From Bacteroidales bacterium (GTDB taxonomy: Bacteria; Bacteroidota; Bacteroidia; Bacteroidales; UBA7960), in assembly GCA_007124575.1 (NCBI GenBank), contig SLEW01000208.1:1-6045 (forward strand): DNA of 6,045 nucleotides, read 5' to 3'. The position numbers and the translations under genes were made by a program. Shown one piece after another: positions 1 through 6,045 of this stretch. The notes beneath the pieces are model-generated. The model was given only the letters and a program-made list of their open reading frames with translations, was not told where the DNA came from and ran no database searches. Position 1 is the first letter of the stretch. Every line of letters begins with the position of its first letter.

Positions 1-794
1 CCGGCAAAAAGAGGAGATTGCTCAAAGCCCTCTCTCAGGATGTCATGTACGTCTTTATTGGTATAGGTCAGGTAACAGCTTAGCTGATCCTGTAACACGG
101 GCGTGTCGAGGTAAGAAAACCTGCCGGGATGGTCGTCGCCCTTTTGCTCAGTCATCATACTAAAGTCAATGCTGCGCCCATCTACCCTCACAGGAGTGCC
201 GGTTTTCAGATTATCAATCTCAACCCCCAGGGCAGCAATGCTCTTACTTAATTCGGTTGCATTCTCCTCCCCCAACCTTCCTCCTTCATAATTCTGTGTT
301 CCAATATGAATGCGTCCGTTCAGAAAAGTGCCGCTTGTAACGATCACACTGTGACATTGAACCAGGCCGGCGATGCGTGTCTCTACCCCGGTTAATCCCG
401 AATCACTAGTAACAATGCGCATTACAGCGTCCTGCCATATGTCTAAATTCCTTGTCTCCTGAAGAATTTGCTGCCACTTTAATGAAAAAGCATGCCTGTC
501 GCTCTGTGCACGTGGCGACCACATAGCAGGACCCTTGCTAAGGTTAAGCATCCTGAATTGAACCATCGTATGATCCGTGACAAGGCCGGTTTTTCCGCCC
601 AGCGCGTCTATCTCCCTGACTATCTGGCCTTTAGCTATCCCACCCATGGCAGGATTGCATGACATCTGGGCAATGGTGGAGACATTCAGGGTTATGAGTA
701 AAACCCTGGAGCCCAGACGTGCAGCTGCAACAGCAGCCTCACACCCGGCGTGTCCTCCTCCCACGACAACAATATCGTAAGGTTGAATAATCAT
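1..794 (-). CDS. mnmG: MnmG (GidA), tRNA uridine-5-carboxymethylaminomethyl modification enzyme, N-terminal part
   Basis: MnmG is an FAD-dependent cytosolic enzyme that works with the GTPase MnmE to install the (carboxymethyl)aminomethyl group on U34 of certain tRNAs. The frame stays open from the ATG at 794-792 to the left edge, giving 264 codons of a protein usually about 620-630 residues long; the rest lies outside the window. Visible landmarks are the dinucleotide-binding loop VVVGGGHAGCEAA (residues 9-21), QMSCNPAMGG (43-52) with Cys46 matching the conserved Cys47 of E. coli MnmG, KGPAMWSPRAQSDR (87-100), GTFLNGRIHIG (155-165) and KTGTPVRVDGRSIDFS (197-212). The end of the visible part (SPLFAG) also matches the family. 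The start is 11 bases downstream of the ybeY stop, with A/T-rich DNA and no Shine-Dalgarno before it, so it is probably cotranscribed with ybeY. Nothing looks damaged. Identity is very secure; family length and residue roles come from general knowledge. Confidence 0.97.
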   Translation of the reverse strand, partial: MIIQPYDIVVVGGGHAGCEAAVAAARLGSRVLLITLNVSTIAQMSCNPAMGGIAKGQIVREIDALGGKTGLVTDHTMVQFRMLNLSKGPAMWSPRAQSDRHAFSLKWQQILQETRNLDIWQDAVMRIVTSDSGLTGVETRIAGLVQCHSVIVTSGTFLNGRIHIGTQNYEGGRLGEENATELSKSIAALGVEIDNLKTGTPVRVDGRSIDFSMMTEQKGDDHPGRFSYLDTPVLQDQLSCYLTYTNKDVHDILREGFEQSPLFA

Positions 795-805
795 GTGCTT
801 TAATT

Positions 806-1237
806 TCAGGGGCGTAAAGATAGATAATAATTCTCTTTACGCTGCATCTCTTGCTTTCCTGTTGCCGTAGAATCCTTATAACCAAGCAGATGCAACACGC
901 CGTGAATGATCACCCGGTGAAGTTCCGTATCAGAGGCCTCCTGGTGAGCCAGGGCATTGTCCAATACCCTTTCGTAGCTAATGAAGATGTCGCCTGATAT
1001 CCTGTCACCCTCTGTATAATCAAAGGTTATGATATCGGTAAGGTCATCATGATCAAGGTATTGCTGATTAATTTTTAGAAGGTAGCGATCTGTGCAGAAG
1101 ATAAAATTCAGATCCCCGGCCTGTTGGTGTTCATTATGGATGGTTTCCCTTATCCAATGCCTCGCATCTTCTTCTTTAAAATTGGGAATATGCACATCCT
1201 CATAATGAAACAGGATCTCCGGGTTGTTATCTTGCAT
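806..1237 (-). CDS. ybeY: YbeY, endoribonuclease for rRNA maturation
   Basis: YbeY is a single-domain, metal-dependent endoribonuclease involved in 16S rRNA 3'-end maturation and ribosome quality control. The 143-residue length is normal for the family. The conserved core is present: INQQYLDHDDLTDIITFDY (56-74), GDIFIS (82-87) and the metal-binding motif HGVLHLLGYKD (112-122). His112 and His116 match E. coli His114 and His118. The third ligand, His124 in E. coli, is Asp122 here, and the Arg of the E. coli LNxxYR segment is Leu61. From memory, both substitutions are usual in Bacteroidetes YbeY, so I read this as a functional lineage variant. The ATG at 1237-1235 gives the expected N-terminus; no Shine-Dalgarno is visible. 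It lies 24 bases after the preceding gene and 11 bases before mnmG, inside the minus-strand operon. Confidence 0.95.
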   Translation of the reverse strand: MQDNNPEILFHYEDVHIPNFKEEDARHWIRETIHNEHQQAGDLNFIFCTDRYLLKINQQYLDHDDLTDIITFDYTEGDRISGDIFISYERVLDNALAHQEASDTELHRVIIHGVLHLLGYKDSTATGKQEMQRKENYYLSLRP

Positions 1238-1261
1238 GGGAAGGGATAAAATGTGCTCTGG

Positions 1262-1765
1262 TTATCTTTGGGTTTTCTTTTCCCTGACGAGTTTGTCATA
1301 GTAGTTATACAGCAGCTCCTGGCGCTGAATCGCAAGGTAATCGTTAACCCCCGTGACATGGAAGATAAGCTCAAGGGTGCTCCTCTTGTTATCAACTACC
1401 ACCGTATCTGCAAGCATATTTATCATAAGCAGCTTTCGTTGCGATTCATTCAAGTCTGTCTCTATTCCTGTTTCCTTATTGAGAACGTCAAGGTTTCGGG
1501 CGATATCAAGGAATTCATCCTCCATTTTAATCAGAAAGTCGATGCCAGCCTTCTGCGCCTTAAAATAAATATCTATGTAGGATTTCTCTGTACGATGGTC
1601 AGCTATAAGCTCATAAGCTGCCGTAACGGAAGCAATGATATTGCCATAGTAGTCATCATAGATGTGAAAGTCGTCGGCAATTCTTTCCAGGAATGCTTCC
1701 AGTTCTGTTATGTGTTCCTGGTCAGAGCCGACAGACAGGTGTCTGTTCCGATAATTTTGTTCCAT
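1262..1765 (-). CDS. Degenerate GHKL/anti-sigma-factor-like (RsbW/SpoIIAB-type) ATPase homologue
   Basis: This encodes a 167-residue, probably cytosolic protein with no signal peptide or membrane segment. Compared by eye with the small HATPase_c proteins common in Bacteroidetes, the spacing and hydrophobic pattern fit: HLSVGSDQEHITELEAFLE (9-27), YYGNIIASVTAA (39-50), then QRKLLMINMLAD (109-120) and a closing strand STLELIFHV (129-137). The nucleotide-binding residues are mostly missing. The usual N-box VTEAVNNAxxHG reads VTAAYELIADHR (47-58). The G1 box DEGPGF is replaced by EDEFLD (82-87). The glycines of the G2 box GRGxxLM are gone (QRKLLM, 109-114). A roughly 30-residue charged, aromatic tail follows the domain. 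I infer a non-ATP-binding relative, perhaps a protein-interaction module. I chose the ATG at 1765-1763 over an in-frame TTG at 1795-1793, because it starts just before the homologous region and one base after the DUF4175 stop. Sure that it is a gene; less sure of the family. Confidence 0.75.
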   Translation of the reverse strand: MEQNYRNRHLSVGSDQEHITELEAFLERIADDFHIYDDYYGNIIASVTAAYELIADHRTEKSYIDIYFKAQKAGIDFLIKMEDEFLDIARNLDVLNKETGIETDLNESQRKLLMINMLADTVVVDNKRSTLELIFHVTGVNDYLAIQRQELLYNYYDKLVREKKTQR

Positions 1766-1766
1766 G

Positions 1767-4700
1767 TCACTCAATATGAAGGAAATACTGTTCAACCAAA
1801 GATCTGTAAAACGGTCTTAAGCCGGGAGGCAGGCTTCGAAGCATTTCTACTTCCTGCTCTCTTATCCTATTATACTCAAAAAAGTCTTCAGGGTTACTAA
1901 TATCATAATCTTCTGCTGTGGTTCCTTCTCTCCGGTCTTCGGTTTCCTGCTGTTTTTCAGCACGTTCGTGCTCCAGAAGCCTGGTAAGAATTCTTTCCTG
2001 GCGCAACATGGTTTCCGTAGAGAGCTCCTTGCGCAACATGTCCAACTCCGACTCTTCCATTTGCCTTTGCAGCTCCTGCAACTCTCTTCCGCCTTCCTCT
2101 CCCCTGCCGCGCATCTCGTCGGCCATCTCTTTGAGCTTGTTTCGGATGGCCTCCTGTTCAGCAGCCATACGGGCCATCTGCTCGCTCATCCCCATGGGTT
2201 GCTCTCCTGCCTCCCCGGGCATAGGTTCAAAGCCATCCTGCATTTGCTGCAGCATCTCATTGAGTTGTTCCTGCATTTCACGGAGGTTTTGAAACGACTG
2301 CCCTTCGCCGGGCTGCATGTCATCGCCCATGCCTTCACCCATGGCCATCTGCTGCTGTATGTTCTGCAGGCTTTCATTAAGAAGCAAGGCAAGGTTGTTA
2401 ATGTGGGTCATCACATATTGTTGCCTGCTGGAACTTTGGTGCCGTCTGCGATTGATCATGTGGTTTATGGCTTCCCGCATGTTATGGTTGATTTCAGCAA
2501 CCTCCCGGGTAACGAAGGATTCAATGGCAATTTGTCTTTTGCTTAAAGCTACCAGCGAATCATTGATCATCTCCATGTCGCTCTCTATCTTGCGTTGCTC
2601 CCTAATATAATCCGGAAATTGCGGATCATTCATGTTGGCTTCCCTTGTTCGAAGCAGCAGGTCTTCCTGTGCAAAGCTGGATCTTAGCAGGTTTTCAAGT
2701 ATCATCCTGATAGCCCGGGCATCTTCTGCAAGCTGCTCCTGGAACATCTCAGCCTGCATTTGCATCAGCTGGTCACCAAGATCCTGCATTTTCTGTCCGG
2801 CATCCTGCTGGTGTGGCATCGCCTCCTGCATATTTTGTTGCTGAAGCTGGTCCAGGGCATCCTGCAAGTCATCAGAAATGGCATCTTCCTGGTCTTTGGT
2901 GTCCTGCACATCCTTTGGCCTGCTAAGCTGTTCATTGGTATCCCTGAACTCATCCAGCATGTCTTTTATCTTCTCATAAGCATCCTTTATCTGCTCCTGA
3001 GCATCAGACAGCTCGTCTGCATCCCCGCCGGCCTCTGTCTGTTCCTGGATATCCTGTTGTTCTTCGCTTAATTGCTCCAGCCTGTTAATGCTCTCTTCAA
3101 GCAGACGCTCCATGGCAAACTGTCTGAACATCTCTAATGTCCGGTCCATGCGCATCTCAAGATCCTGCCATTCGAAATCCATCTGATCCAGCTGATCGTA
3201 CAATTCGTCGCGACTCATCTCATCGAGGCCATCCCGGATCTTGTCAAACAGCTCTTTCATCTCATCACTCATGACCTCATCAAAAAGCTTTTGCAGCTCT
3301 TCCTGCATGTCCTTAATGCGGTCACTGCTCTCCATGAACTGCTCAGAGCGGGTTTCGGTCTCCTTTTTCATGTCAGAGAGCTCCTGCAACCGGTTTTCCA
3401 TCTCTTCTTTCTTGTCAAGAAGTTGCTCCACAGCATCCCTGTCGTCCCAGCCAACCCGCTCAGACTCGAGCAGGGATTTTCTCAGCTCATCAATCTGGTC
3501 CCTGGCATCCTGCACCTCCCCGGCACCATCGCTAAGTCCCTGTTTGATCTGTTCCTCACCTTCACGTCTTTCTGCAAGTATTTCCTCTTCGGTGGGAATG
3601 TAATGGGTAAACATACGGCTCTCCGTCTTTTTGGGGCCTCTCAGGGGGTCGTTATCATACACAGTGAAGTATATCTCTATGGTTTCTCCTGGTCTGATGT
3701 AGATGCTCTGCAGGTCGAAGTGATGGTAAAAGGTCTGATTACGCAGGTAGGGATCTATATCCATGTTCTCGGTGAAAAATTCCACATCCTCTCCCCTGCT
3801 GATCTGCCTCTGATCCATTACACGGTAGTGAAAATCCATGCCTGAAAACCCGAAATCATCTTCTATGGTACCTCTGTAGAAAAGATGAGCTAAAAGGATG
3901 TCATCTCTGTGCTCTTCCACAGCGATCCTGGGGTATTCATCCATTTTGACACTTACCTGGTATGACAGGCTATCTCCCTTACCATGCACCTCATCACTAG
4001 CAAACACTTCATAATCAAAAGATTCAGATATAGTCGTGGTGATCTTGTGCTCCCCTTCCCGGATCTTTTGTGCTTCCAGTTCTTCTCCTTCTTTGATGAA
4101 GTCTACCTCTGCCATGCTATTGGTGAAAAATGTCCAGGTAACTTCCGATCCATAAAGAACAGAAAGGTCGCCCAGATTGGTGTATTCGTCTTTTGAGTAC
4201 CCGGTATATTCAGGATAGTCTACCTGGATATGGAAGTGGGAGAAGGAGGCTCTTTCGTTAACCTCCAGATCAAAAGGTCCATAGCGGAAACCTTCTGACT
4301 CAACATAGAAAGATTTGTCCTGTTGGATATTCCTGATCTGGTGGGCAAAGTCGGCTCTGTCCTGTTGCGTCATCCTGTGCCGTGTATTATTGATGACGAT
4401 ATATGCTTCGGAAGGTCTGACGCTGCCTGAAGCTCTCATAAGCACTTCAACATCCTCATTTCGGAAAGCTTTATTGTCAGATGTCATCTCAAAATGAAAC
4501 GGTCTGGGTCTTTCAAAGGTAGTTTCATACTGGACTATTCGCCTGGCAGGCTCCACGAGCGTGGTGGGTTGTATGAGGTAGATGGCGGCGCCGAAAAGCA
4601 GCGGCACGACGACATACGGCAGAAAACGCAGGTTTCCATGGAGCGGGATGGCTTTATGGAAGGGAATGACGCTGGTTTGTTTTGCTTTCTGGTCTATCCC

Positions 4701-5096
4701 TGCCATAATCAATTCGGCATTTTCGGGATTTTTGTCGAGGTAGTTTTTAAGCTGAATGACGTTGGTAACCTTGTCGTTGATCTCATCAGGATAATATTTT
4801 CCCAGGAGGCGTGCTGCATGGGCAGGGCTGATGCGTTTGCCGATACGTATCATTCCCATGAAAGGAATGATGATATATTTTACCAGGATGAAGCCATTAA
4901 AGGCAAGAAAACCGTAAAACAGGGTAAAGCGCACATGGGAGCTGAAGTAGCCAAAATATTCGAGTCCGATGAACAGGATAGACAGAATCAGCACAGAAGC
5001 TCCGAACATCAGCAGGCCTTTCAGCAGCTGATTCATATAATATCGACGGATGAACCGGTCAATTTTCCTTAAGAGTATGTCGAAGGTAGTGGACAT
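1767..5096 (-). CDS. DUF4175 family membrane protein with long periplasmic coiled-coil region
   Basis: This 1109-residue protein of unknown function starts at the ATG 5096-5094. Three membrane segments are visible, near residues 24-48, 56-80 and 157-177. A basic N-terminus and a positively charged loop (81-155) suggest an inside N-terminus, so the roughly 930 residues after the third segment should be periplasmic. Residues 185-500 look beta-rich and carry family hallmarks: VDYPEYTGY (292-300), LYGSEV (314-319) and DDFGFSG (413-419). Residues 500-1060 are almost entirely predicted coiled coil, rich in Glu, Gln, Met and Asp, broken by Gly/Pro linkers near 918-935 and 955-972. The tail has RILTRLLEHERAEKQ (1035-1049) and LPPGLRPFYRSLVEQYF (1089-1105), which I recognise from Bacteroidetes DUF4175 proteins. 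It is the first gene of the operon, and its TGA is one base from the next ATG. No enzyme motif is apparent, and the function is unknown; a scaffold or cell-envelope role is only a guess. Confidence 0.9.
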   Translation of the reverse strand: MSTTFDILLRKIDRFIRRYYMNQLLKGLLMFGASVLILSILFIGLEYFGYFSSHVRFTLFYGFLAFNGFILVKYIIIPFMGMIRIGKRISPAHAARLLGKYYPDEINDKVTNVIQLKNYLDKNPENAELIMAGIDQKAKQTSVIPFHKAIPLHGNLRFLPYVVVPLLFGAAIYLIQPTTLVEPARRIVQYETTFERPRPFHFEMTSDNKAFRNEDVEVLMRASGSVRPSEAYIVINNTRHRMTQQDRADFAHQIRNIQQDKSFYVESEGFRYGPFDLEVNERASFSHFHIQVDYPEYTGYSKDEYTNLGDLSVLYGSEVTWTFFTNSMAEVDFIKEGEELEAQKIREGEHKITTTISESFDYEVFASDEVHGKGDSLSYQVSVKMDEYPRIAVEEHRDDILLAHLFYRGTIEDDFGFSGMDFHYRVMDQRQISRGEDVEFFTENMDIDPYLRNQTFYHHFDLQSIYIRPGETIEIYFTVYDNDPLRGPKKTESRMFTHYIPTEEEILAERREGEEQIKQGLSDGAGEVQDARDQIDELRKSLLESERVGWDDRDAVEQLLDKKEEMENRLQELSDMKKETETRSEQFMESSDRIKDMQEELQKLFDEVMSDEMKELFDKIRDGLDEMSRDELYDQLDQMDFEWQDLEMRMDRTLEMFRQFAMERLLEESINRLEQLSEEQQDIQEQTEAGGDADELSDAQEQIKDAYEKIKDMLDEFRDTNEQLSRPKDVQDTKDQEDAISDDLQDALDQLQQQNMQEAMPHQQDAGQKMQDLGDQLMQMQAEMFQEQLAEDARAIRMILENLLRSSFAQEDLLLRTREANMNDPQFPDYIREQRKIESDMEMINDSLVALSKRQIAIESFVTREVAEINHNMREAINHMINRRRHQSSSRQQYVMTHINNLALLLNESLQNIQQQMAMGEGMGDDMQPGEGQSFQNLREMQEQLNEMLQQMQDGFEPMPGEAGEQPMGMSEQMARMAAEQEAIRNKLKEMADEMRGRGEEGGRELQELQRQMEESELDMLRKELSTETMLRQERILTRLLEHERAEKQQETEDRREGTTAEDYDISNPEDFFEYNRIREQEVEMLRSLPPGLRPFYRSLVEQYFLHIE

Positions 5097-5123
5097 GTAT
5101 TATTCTCATTTAGATTTAACTTG

Positions 5124-5159
5124 TAAAGGTACGTAAATTCGCCAGTCTTATTTTACAAA
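5124..5159 (-). promoter_or_regulatory. Possible promoter of the DUF4175-ybeY-mnmG operon
   Basis: Read on the minus strand, TACCTTTA (5131-5124) matches five of the six fixed positions of TAnnTTTG. A TTTG (5159-5156) lies upstream with a 24-base spacer, a little longer than usual. Transcription would begin near 5117, leaving a leader of about 20 bases before the ATG at 5096. This is the best candidate in the intergenic region but is imperfect. Confidence 0.35.
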
Positions 5160-5162
5160 AAA

Positions 5163-5204
5163 AGCTTAAATTGCTGTTGGAAAGCCCGGTCCATCATTTA
5201 AGCT
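5163..5204. repeat. 9-bp inverted repeat between divergent promoters
   Basis: AGCTTAAAT (5163-5171) and its exact reverse complement ATTTAAGCT (5196-5204) are separated by 24 bases, so arm centres are 33 bases apart, about three helical turns. The right arm overlaps where the -33 region of the rnr promoter should lie; the left arm is just upstream of the candidate operon promoter. It could be an operator for a dimeric regulator, a loose hairpin, or chance in A/T-rich DNA. Confidence 0.35.
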
Positions 5205-5225
5205 GATGCGGCTGTAATGAAATCG

Positions 5226-5233
5226 TATATTTG
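5226..5233 (+). promoter_or_regulatory. Bacteroidetes-type -7 promoter box for rnr
   Basis: TATATTTG matches all six fixed positions of the Bacteroidetes -7 consensus TAnnTTTG. It lies 25 bases before the upstream ATG (5259) and 37 before the preferred one (5271), so transcription would start near 5238-5242 with a short leader. No good TTTG -33 element is seen at the usual spacing (near 5200-5207), so the assignment rests on the -7 box and its position. Confidence 0.6.
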
Positions 5234-5270
5234 TAATAATGTTTTGATAAATTATAAAATGCATCATACC

Positions 5271-6045
5271 ATGTCAAAAAAAGATAATATCAAACAAAAG
5301 CTCCGCGACAAGATTTTGCCCATTTTTGAATCCAATCCGCGACAAACTTATAACTATAAGCAGATAGCCAAGGCCCTGGGTGATGAGGGTGTCAAGCACA
5401 AAAAATACCTTTCGGGCATCCTGTATTCCCTGGCAAAGGAGGGTGATCTTGTAGAGGCATATAAGGGCAAGTTCAAGATCAGTCCGGCCTACCTGGAAAA
5501 AAAGCGCAAGGTCGGGCCGTTTATCAAGGGTCGTGTAGACATGAAGTCGACCGGCAAGGCATATGTGATCACTGAAGAGTTGCTTGAGGATGTGCGCATT
5601 TCATCAAACAATACGGGTTATGCTCTTCATGACGACATCGTGAAGGTTCGTTTGTTTCCGAGGCGCAAGTCGCAGAAGGTGGAAGGTGAGATCGTGGAGG
5701 TTGTGAGCCGTTCCAAGAACCGTTTTGTTGGTATCATCGAACATACAGGCAAGTATGCTTTTCTTTTGGCTGACAACAAGGCCATGCCCATCGACATCTT
5801 CATCCCCAAAGAGGACCTGAATGGAGCGAAGGATGGCCAGAAGGCCATTGTAGAGATAACGGAATGGAAGCCACCGTCAAAAAACCCCTTTGGGCGTGTC
5901 GTGGAGGTTTTGGGAGATCCGGGTGACAACGAGGTGGAGATGCATGCCATCCTCGCAGAATACAATCTGCCGGCACGCTTTGAAAAAGAAGTGGAAGCCG
6001 AGGCGGAAAAGGTAACTGTTGATATTCCGGATAAGGAGATCAGGA
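5271..6045 (+). CDS. rnr: Ribonuclease R (RNB-family 3'-5' exoribonuclease), N-terminal part
   Basis: RNase R is a processive cytosolic 3'-5' exoribonuclease that degrades structured RNA, including defective rRNA and mRNA fragments. The frame is open from the ATG at 5271 to the right edge, giving 258 codons of a protein usually 700-800 residues long. Residues 8-70 look like the RNase R winged helix (QKLRDKILPIF, YKQIAKALG, YLSGILYSLAKEGDL, KGKFKI). Residues 83-142 form the first cold-shock/OB domain (GPFIKGRVD, ALHDDIVKVRL), and roughly 145-222 the second (RFVGIIE, IFIPKEDLNGAKDGQKAIVEI). GRVVEVLGDPGD, EMHAILAEYNLP and RFEKEVE lead into the RNB catalytic domain, whose Asp cluster lies beyond the window. 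An in-frame ATG at 5259 would add MHHT; neither start has a Shine-Dalgarno, and 5271 begins the typical Lys-rich N-terminus. The gene diverges from the DUF4175 operon and has its own promoter. Confidence 0.95.
   Translation, partial: MSKKDNIKQKLRDKILPIFESNPRQTYNYKQIAKALGDEGVKHKKYLSGILYSLAKEGDLVEAYKGKFKISPAYLEKKRKVGPFIKGRVDMKSTGKAYVITEELLEDVRISSNNTGYALHDDIVKVRLFPRRKSQKVEGEIVEVVSRSKNRFVGIIEHTGKYAFLLADNKAMPIDIFIPKEDLNGAKDGQKAIVEITEWKPPSKNPFGRVVEVLGDPGDNEVEMHAILAEYNLPARFEKEVEAEAEKVTVDIPDKEIR

Larger units (their letters stand above)
5097..5258. other. Divergent intergenic region between DUF4175 operon and rnr
   Basis: This A/T-rich stretch of about 160 bases is the only substantial non-coding DNA in the window, and the two transcription units start outward from it. 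It holds a strong candidate promoter for rnr, a weaker one for the minus-strand operon and a 9-bp inverted repeat between them. I see no small ORF, tRNA, riboswitch fold or rho-independent terminator in it. Confidence 0.8.

Noticed and set aside
577..780. Plus-strand 67-codon frame opposite mnmG
   Set aside because: It lies over the FAD-binding region of mnmG, which is unmistakable on the minus strand.
870..905. Inactivated YbeY because of the missing third His
   Set aside because: The Asp replacement fits the pattern I know for this phylum, and the rest of the protein is intact.
1766..1795. TTG start at 1795 giving the small protein 10 more residues
   Set aside because: It would overlap the DUF4175 frame by 29 bases and add residues before the homologous region; the ATG at 1765 one base after the stop is more natural.
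1253..1900. Plus-strand 215-codon open frame opposite the GHKL-like gene
   Set aside because: It is antisense to the whole small gene and the end of the DUF4175 gene, shows no recognisable domain, and the minus-strand frames explain the DNA.
1968..2546. Plus-strand 192-codon frame rich in Leu and His
   Set aside because: This is the expected complement of Gln/Glu/Met-rich coiled-coil codons in the DUF4175 gene; the Leu/His bias follows from that.
3291..3845. Plus-strand 184-codon frame with hydrophobic stretches
   Set aside because: It is antisense to the DUF4175 coiled coil and beta-rich region; the apparent hydrophobicity is a complement effect, with no start signal or family match.
4494..5072. 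Plus-strand 192-codon frame opposite the DUF4175 N-terminus
   Set aside because: It overlaps the membrane segments of the minus-strand gene, which have clear family character; the plus-strand product looks random.
5151..5167. A/T run near TTTTACAAAAAAAGCTT as a terminator
   Set aside because: No G/C-rich stem precedes it, and no gene ends nearby since both flanking genes start from this region.
5627..5965. Minus-strand 112-codon frame opposite rnr
   Set aside because: It is antisense to the RNase R OB domains; no family resemblance.

Overview
The window looks like ordinary chromosome from a member of the Bacteroidota (Bacteroidetes), probably Bacteroidales-like. Four things suggest this. 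None of the starts has a convincing Shine-Dalgarno sequence. A perfect TAnnTTTG box, the -7 element of Bacteroidetes promoters, lies before the rightmost gene. YbeY carries the Asp-for-His variant I associate with this phylum. The large DUF4175 protein has the C-terminal signature of its Bacteroidetes members. No mobile element, CRISPR array, tRNA or rRNA is visible.

Layout: from about 5096 leftwards, four tightly packed genes lie on the minus strand and probably form one operon. They are a 1109-residue DUF4175 membrane/coiled-coil protein (5096-1767), a 167-residue protein that looks like a degenerate GHKL/anti-sigma-type ATPase (1765-1262), the rRNA-maturation endoribonuclease YbeY (1237-806), and the N-terminal 264 codons of the tRNA-modification enzyme MnmG (794 to beyond the left edge). 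The gaps are 1, 24 and 11 bases. A divergent intergenic region (5097-5258) separates them from the plus-strand gene for RNase R (rnr), of which the N-terminal 258 codons are present. That region holds a good promoter for rnr, a weaker candidate for the operon, and a 9-bp inverted repeat between them.

Three of the five genes (mnmG, ybeY, rnr) act on RNA: tRNA wobble modification, rRNA maturation and quality control, and 3'-5' decay of structured RNA. DUF4175 appears to be an inner-membrane protein with a very long periplasmic coiled-coil region, and its place in this operon is unexplained. The most interesting item is the small gene at 1765-1262. It keeps the fold-level pattern of an RsbW-like ATPase but has lost the N-box, G1 and G2 residues needed to bind ATP. 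I see no clearly novel multi-gene system here.
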